Of a DNA stretch of 35,590 nucleotides, positions 32,050-35,590 are shown piece after piece. This DNA comes from Nanoarchaeales archaeon (GTDB lineage Archaea > Nanobdellota > Nanobdellia > Woesearchaeales > UBA583). The stretch's first letter is position 1; every line of letters begins with the position of its first letter. The stretch spans positions 1 to 35,590 of the forward strand of contig JABSQY010000011.1 in NCBI GenBank assembly GCA_013215525.1, given 5' to 3'. Below the pieces are notes generated by a model that saw only the letters and a list, made by a program, of their open reading frames with translations, made no database searches and was not told where the DNA came from. The translations under genes and the position numbers were made by a program.

Positions 32050-33384
32050 TTAATTATTTGATTTCTCAAGTTCTGATTCAATTACTGCGGAGAAAGTTTC
32101 AAAGTCTACAATTCCCGATATTACTTGTTTGTTTACAAAGTATGTTGGCGTTCCTGCAACTCCATATGGTAATGCTAATTCTATTTCCTTATCGATTTGA
32201 GTATTATATTTTTGAGATGTTAAACATTCTTTAAATTGTGATTTACTTAAGTCTAATGTTTGCGCGAATTCAATTAATACTTCCTCTGTATTGTTTACTC
32301 CAACCCAACTTTCTCTATCTGAATATAATATGTCTGAGTATGCTTTGAATTGTTCTTGCTCGTTTGCGCAAAGTGCTGCATTGTGAGCTTTTCTTGCTGA
32401 AGAGTGGATTCTATCAATTGGGAAGTTATAAAATACATACTTTACAAGTCCAGTGTCTATGTATTTCTCGAATACTTTTGGAATTGTAGCTTCTGTAAAT
32501 TCAGGGTTTTGTATTTTGTATCCCTCAAATAAGATTGGACTTCCTTTCATAATAGCGCAGACTGGACATTCAAAGTCACTAAATTCAACTAATGTTACTT
32601 TTGCATCTGGATTTCCAATTACAACTGCTGAGTCTAAAAGGATTACGTCTTCAATTAAAATTTTTGATTCTAAAACCATTGGATTTAATAAATAAAAGTC
32701 AGTGTTTGCAATGTTTACAGGAATTAATACATTTTCTAATTTTTCCCAATCATCTCTTAAGTCAATTGATTTTGAGAATAAGAATACTGGAGCAATTTTT
32801 ATTCCTAAGTTAGATGTTACAATTTGTCCTTCATGAGATGAGTATTCAATTTTTGTAACTACTAAATCTTTAATTAAATTAGCTTTAATTTGATCTGCAA
32901 AGTAATCTACATTACAATTCTCACATGTTGAATCTTCTACAATTAATAGTTCATATGTTGGAGTTGATGTGTTGTCATTGTTGTTTGTGTTTGTAATTGT
33001 ATTTGTTGGATTATTTAAATCATTTACTTTTTTGTTTAAGTCATCTTCAAATGTGTTATCAGATAAAGAACCATTAAAGAATCTTAGTCCAATTACTACT
33101 GCTAAAAATAATACTACTATTACTAATATGATTGATGAAATTTTCCATAAGTTTACATCTGAAACTCTTGTTTTTTTTTTATTAATTTTTATTTCTTTTT
33201 TAGTTTCAGTTTTTTTTACTAATTTTTTGTCAACTTTCTTTGTTGCTTTACTTGTTACTTTTGTTACAGTTTTTTTTGATTTAACTGCTATTTTTTTTTG
33301 AACTTTTACATCAGTTTTTTTTGTTGTTTTAACTGATTTATCTACTGTTTTTTTTACAGAAGATTTCTTTTTAGTTTCTACCAT
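32050..33384 (-). CDS. DsbA-like membrane-anchored protein with two thioredoxin folds and Lys-rich tail
   Basis: A 444-residue extracytoplasmic thiol-disulfide protein. Residues 1-75 are a Lys/Thr/Val-rich cytoplasmic tail (about 40 percent Lys). Residues 80-103 form one TM helix (LWKISSIILVIVVLFLAVVIGL). An Asn/Thr-rich linker leads to a first thioredoxin-like domain with CENC (154-157). A second, DsbA-type domain has FSDFECPVCAIMK (CPVC at 273-276), LCANEQEQFKAY and cis-Pro GVAGTPTYFVN. The outer domains probably face outside and oxidise or isomerise secreted proteins such as the beta-helix protein; that is inference. The tail resembles histone-like or nucleic-acid-binding tails. TATA box ATTTATAAAT at 33405-33414. 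Confidence 0.85.
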   Translation of the reverse strand: MVETKKKSSVKKTVDKSVKTTKKTDVKVQKKIAVKSKKTVTKVTSKATKKVDKKLVKKTETKKEIKINKKKTRVSDVNLWKISSIILVIVVLFLAVVIGLRFFNGSLSDNTFEDDLNKKVNDLNNPTNTITNTNNNDNTSTPTYELLIVEDSTCENCNVDYFADQIKANLIKDLVVTKIEYSSHEGQIVTSNLGIKIAPVFLFSKSIDLRDDWEKLENVLIPVNIANTDFYLLNPMVLESKILIEDVILLDSAVVIGNPDAKVTLVEFSDFECPVCAIMKGSPILFEGYKIQNPEFTEATIPKVFEKYIDTGLVKYVFYNFPIDRIHSSARKAHNAALCANEQEQFKAYSDILYSDRESWVGVNNTEEVLIEFAQTLDLSKSQFKECLTSQKYNTQIDKEIELALPYGVAGTPTYFVNKQVISGIVDFETFSAVIESELEKSNN

Positions 33385-33404
33385 AACAATAAGTACAAAT
33401 TAAC

Positions 33405-33414
33405 ATTTATAAAT
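33405..33414 (-). promoter_or_regulatory. TATA box of the DsbA-like operon
   Basis: ATTTATAAAT is centred 26 bases upstream of the ATG at 33384. It faces the divergent promoter of the metallophosphoesterase. Confidence 0.6.
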
Positions 33415-33509
33415 ATCCTCTGTCACATTGTGTTGTCTATACTATTTGTATGTATTTGTTTATAGTTTATATTACAAAAACTTATATTAAATTTAAGTAT
33501 AATTATATT

Positions 33510-34601
33510 ATGGAATTAAATTCTATTTTATTTTTTTTAGCATTTATGATAGTTATAATATTAGTATTATGTGTTTGTACGTTTCCTTTTGCATTGATGA
33601 TTAATAAACAATTTGTCAAGTGTCGTAAGACTAAAGTTTTATTGTATGTGTTTGGGTTTAATGTGATTTATAATATTTTATTTATTTTCTCACATCTTGT
33701 AGCAGTTGAAGTTACGCGAATTTTATCTTATTATTTAGGTATTATTGCAATGATGTTTACTGTGTCTGTTGCTTATTGGTTTATAGAGATTATATTGTGG
33801 ATGTTTAAAAAACGTGAACTTCTTGATTTAAAATATGTTAAACATAGTTTTGTGTTTGTGTTTGTGTTTTTAGTTATTCTTAGTATTTATAACTTTGAAA
33901 AGCCTTTGGCAGTTGAGAAATTTGAAATTGAATCAGATAAGCTTGATAAAAGTTATAGATTTGTACATATTTCAGATATTCAATATGGAACTGTTTCAAA
34001 AGAATATATGAATGATGTTTTAGATTTAGCTATTAGTCAGAACCCAGACTTTATTGTAATTACTGGTGATTTGATTGATTTTGAAAAGTATGAACAAACT
34101 GATTTTGATAAGTTTAAAACATTGCCTGTTCCTGTTTATTTTGAACGTGGGAATCATGAGTTTTATCATTTTCCAGATAAAATATTTAAGTATTTGTCTG
34201 ATATAGAAACTGTTACTGTTTTAGATAATAAGAAGATAAATTTTGAAGGGATTGAGATTGTAGGAATTGATTTTGATAATAGTAATAGATATTTTAAAGA
34301 ATATTTGTCTGAGTTTGAATTGGATGAAAATAAGTATTCAATGTTACTGTATCATAGTCCTTTGGATGTGGAGTTTGCAGCAGGTTATGGTTTTGATTTA
34401 TTATTATATGGACATACGCACGGTGGACAAATCTTTCCAGCAACTTTAATTGTTGATATGATATATGATTATCCTGGTGGGTTTTATGAAATCTTTGATA
34501 CTAAAGTTTATGTGACGGATGGTGCTGGACTTTGGGGTCCTAAAATGAGGCTTGGTTCTCAGAATGAGATTGCTGTGTTTGATTTGATTAAAGTTGAATG
34601 A
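33510..34601 (+). CDS. Membrane-anchored metallophosphoesterase (YkuE-like)
   Basis: I start it at ATG 33510 (MELNSILFFLAF), with CTTATATTAAA about 23 bases upstream, rather than at the track start. Four to five N-terminal hydrophobic helices (about 1-130) are followed by a calcineurin-like phosphoesterase domain: FVHISDIQYGT (D-x-H), FIVITGDLIDF (GD), FERGNHEFYHF (GNHE), YSMLLYHSPLD (H) and LLLYGHTHGGQ (GHTHGGQ). All metal-binding motifs are present. Relatives include YkuE, with phosphatase or phosphodiesterase action near the membrane; the substrate is unknown. The 3' end overlaps the reading frame of the truncated transposase. Confidence 0.88.
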   Translation: MELNSILFFLAFMIVIILVLCVCTFPFALMINKQFVKCRKTKVLLYVFGFNVIYNILFIFSHLVAVEVTRILSYYLGIIAMMFTVSVAYWFIEIILWMFKKRELLDLKYVKHSFVFVFVFLVILSIYNFEKPLAVEKFEIESDKLDKSYRFVHISDIQYGTVSKEYMNDVLDLAISQNPDFIVITGDLIDFEKYEQTDFDKFKTLPVPVYFERGNHEFYHFPDKIFKYLSDIETVTVLDNKKINFEGIEIVGIDFDNSNRYFKEYLSEFELDENKYSMLLYHSPLDVEFAAGYGFDLLLYGHTHGGQIFPATLIVDMIYDYPGGFYEIFDTKVYVTDGAGLWGPKMRLGSQNEIAVFDLIKVE

Positions 34602-35338
34602 TTGTATATAAATAACTTATGATAATGTTCCTTAATATTTCTTCTTAAAATGTTATTATGTCTACATTTCCCACTATAATTTTTAGGTGGAAATAATAAA
34701 TAATTATTTTTTAATTTCATTAATTTAAATAATCCATAATCAAAGTATCCTTTGTCAGCAACAATTACAACATTTTTAAACTTAAATCGTTTAAAAAGTT
34801 TCCAAGTAACATAAATATCATGTCTTTGTTTCATCAAAAATGAAAAATCATAAATTTTCATTTTTCCATTCATATCAGCTATAATGTCCAATTTATGATA
34901 ATTAGATTTTGGTTTTCTACCAAATTCTTTTAATCGTTTTTCATAATATCTAGATTTAAAATGAGTATCAATGCCAGTTCCATCAATTCCCAATAGTTCA
35001 GGTTTTTCACCTGAATTTGTTTTATCTAAAACTTCTTTTAAAAAATCTAAATCAAATGATTTAACCCAATCATTTGATTTAGATTTTTTAATTTCATATT
35101 TTAGTTCTAACCAATTTGACCATTTAGTTTCTTTAAATTCTCTACAAAATGCAATTAATGATTTATGAGAATGAAAGTAAAGAATTACAACACTCAATCT
35201 TTGATCGGTTGTAAATTGTTTATTACCCATTTTATTAGGATATTTTGGAAGATTTAAACTTAAAATAATTTTATTTAATTCTTGACGAAATGAATTTTTA
35301 TGAGGAACTAATTGTTTTTGAACTAATTTGCGAATCAT
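34559..35338 (-). pseudogene. DDE transposase, 3'-truncated
   Basis: A transposase of the IS4/IS5-like DDE type. An N-terminal helical domain (QFTTDQRLSVVILYFHSHKSLIAF) is followed by the first catalytic Asp in LLGIDGTGIDTHFKSRYY, YHKLDIIADMNGKMKIYDFSF, the second Asp in VVIVADKGYFDYGLFKLM and FPPKNYSGKCRHNNILRR. The part beyond KEHYHK should contain the third acidic residue in an E-x-F-x-x-x-K block, but the ORF instead runs into antisense of the metallophosphoesterase (TLIKSNTAISF) and stops. So the element has lost its 3' end around 34605 and should be inactive. One terminal repeat survives at 35371-35385. Confidence 0.8.
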
Positions 35339-35385
35339 AAAATAAATAATCCTTACTCATTAATAAAATTACTTCGGACAGAGCC
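34605..35385 (-). mobile_element. IS remnant with one terminal repeat
   Basis: The intact 5' side ends with GGCTCTGTCCGAAGT (minus strand, 35371-35385), a common terminal-repeat start in IS4/IS5-type elements, 33 bases upstream of the transposase start. No matching repeat is found near 34600, consistent with deletion of the other end. The left boundary is estimated from where transposase likeness ends. Confidence 0.65.
35371..35385 (-). repeat. Probable terminal inverted repeat of the IS remnant
   Basis: GGCTCTGTCCGAAGT on the minus strand. Its partner is missing. Confidence 0.6.
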
Positions 35386-35399
35386 ATATATTACAAAGA

Positions 35400-35410
35400 T
35401 TTATATATAT
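35400..35410 (+). promoter_or_regulatory. TATA box of the last gene
   Basis: TTTATATATAT is centred about 24 bases upstream of ATG 35429, next to the IS remnant end. Confidence 0.55.
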
Positions 35411-35428
35411 TAAATTTAAAAAATAATT

Positions 35429-35590
35429 ATGTTTTTTGAAAATAAAAAATCATCATTTGAAAAAATGTTACAATTTTTATTAAATGAAAATGATATTCAA
35501 ACTAAATTATATAGTGAATTTCAAGAAAGTGATCAAAAGGAAAAAGTTAAAGAATTAATATTAAAATCTATCTCTAGACAAATAAGATAT
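35429..35590 (+). CDS. Unknown protein, 3'-partial at window end
   Basis: An ORF of at least 54 codons running off the window: MFFENKKSSFEKMLQFLLNE, then charged helices (TKLYSEFQESDQKEKVKELILKSISRQIRY). No family recognised. A TATA box lies at the right distance for a leaderless start, which supports the gene. Confidence 0.55.
   Translation, partial: MFFENKKSSFEKMLQFLLNENDIQTKLYSEFQESDQKEKVKELILKSISRQIRY

Noticed and set aside
32453-33301. Plus-strand ORFs over the DsbA-like gene
   Set aside because: Antisense shadows; the Phe/Leu-rich runs come from the Lys codons on the other strand.
35041-35085. Inverted repeat inside the transposase (AAATCTAAATCAAATGATTTA)
   Set aside because: Lies within coding sequence and is explained by its repeated Ser/Asp/Lys-type codons; no separate role is indicated.
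34971-35168. Plus-strand ORF within the transposase region
   Set aside because: Antisense shadow of the transposase.

Overview
The window is archaeal and very AT-rich. Archaeal markers are a TATA-binding protein, a 91-residue EF-1 beta, a proteasome alpha subunit, an XPD-type Fe-S helicase, a TrmB-type regulator and a NcsA/TtuA-like tRNA thiolase. Promoters are archaeal too: most genes have a TATA-like box centred about 24-28 bases upstream of the ATG, so transcripts should be leaderless or nearly so. Bacterial-type cofactor-independent phosphoglycerate mutase, glutathione peroxidase, many small proteins of unknown function and low GC fit a DPANN archaeon, perhaps of the Woesearchaeota/Pacearchaeota type. 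The lineage is inference; no rRNA is present.

Layout. 1-2.5 kb: remnant or end of a mobile region with two tyrosine recombinases on the minus strand, separated by a perfect 10-bp palindromic stem. 2.5-8 kb: minus-strand housekeeping and small proteins (glutathione peroxidase, DUF1801 protein, YwbE-like protein, alkaline-phosphatase-superfamily enzyme, a possible sensor protein, a membrane zincin, a 4-TM protein, a 5'(3')-nucleotidase). 8-12.5 kb: XPD-like helicase, a structured repeat, a secreted beta-helix protein, then EF-1 beta and TBP. 12.7-17.3 kb: mostly unknown proteins plus a GGCT-like and a YkgJ-like protein. 17.3-22.7 kb: TrmB-like regulator, second copy of the structured repeat, tRNA thiolase, AlaE-like membrane protein, a decayed repeat protein, proteasome alpha. 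22.7-29.4 kb: CNNM/CorC transporter with a hairpin leader, MFS transporter, pyrophosphatase, a frameshifted HAD phosphatase, a nucleotidyltransferase. 29.5-34.6 kb: phosphoglycerate mutase, a DsbA-like protein with a membrane partner, a metallophosphoesterase. 34.6-35.4 kb: a transposase remnant with one terminal repeat, then the start of another gene.

The most notable observations are: (a) a dispersed two-copy element (about 10.09 kb and 18.2 kb) with a long hairpin whose inner stem differs between copies by paired changes, which suggests a conserved RNA or single-stranded DNA structure; (b) a four-repeat protein whose first repeat is cut by two in-frame TAA codons; (c) a HAD gene whose N-terminus is restored by one extra A in a homopolymer; (d) a DsbA-like protein with a 75-residue lysine-rich cytoplasmic tail; (e) a thiolase that has lost its N-terminal zinc finger. 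I see no CRISPR array, tRNA or rRNA gene.
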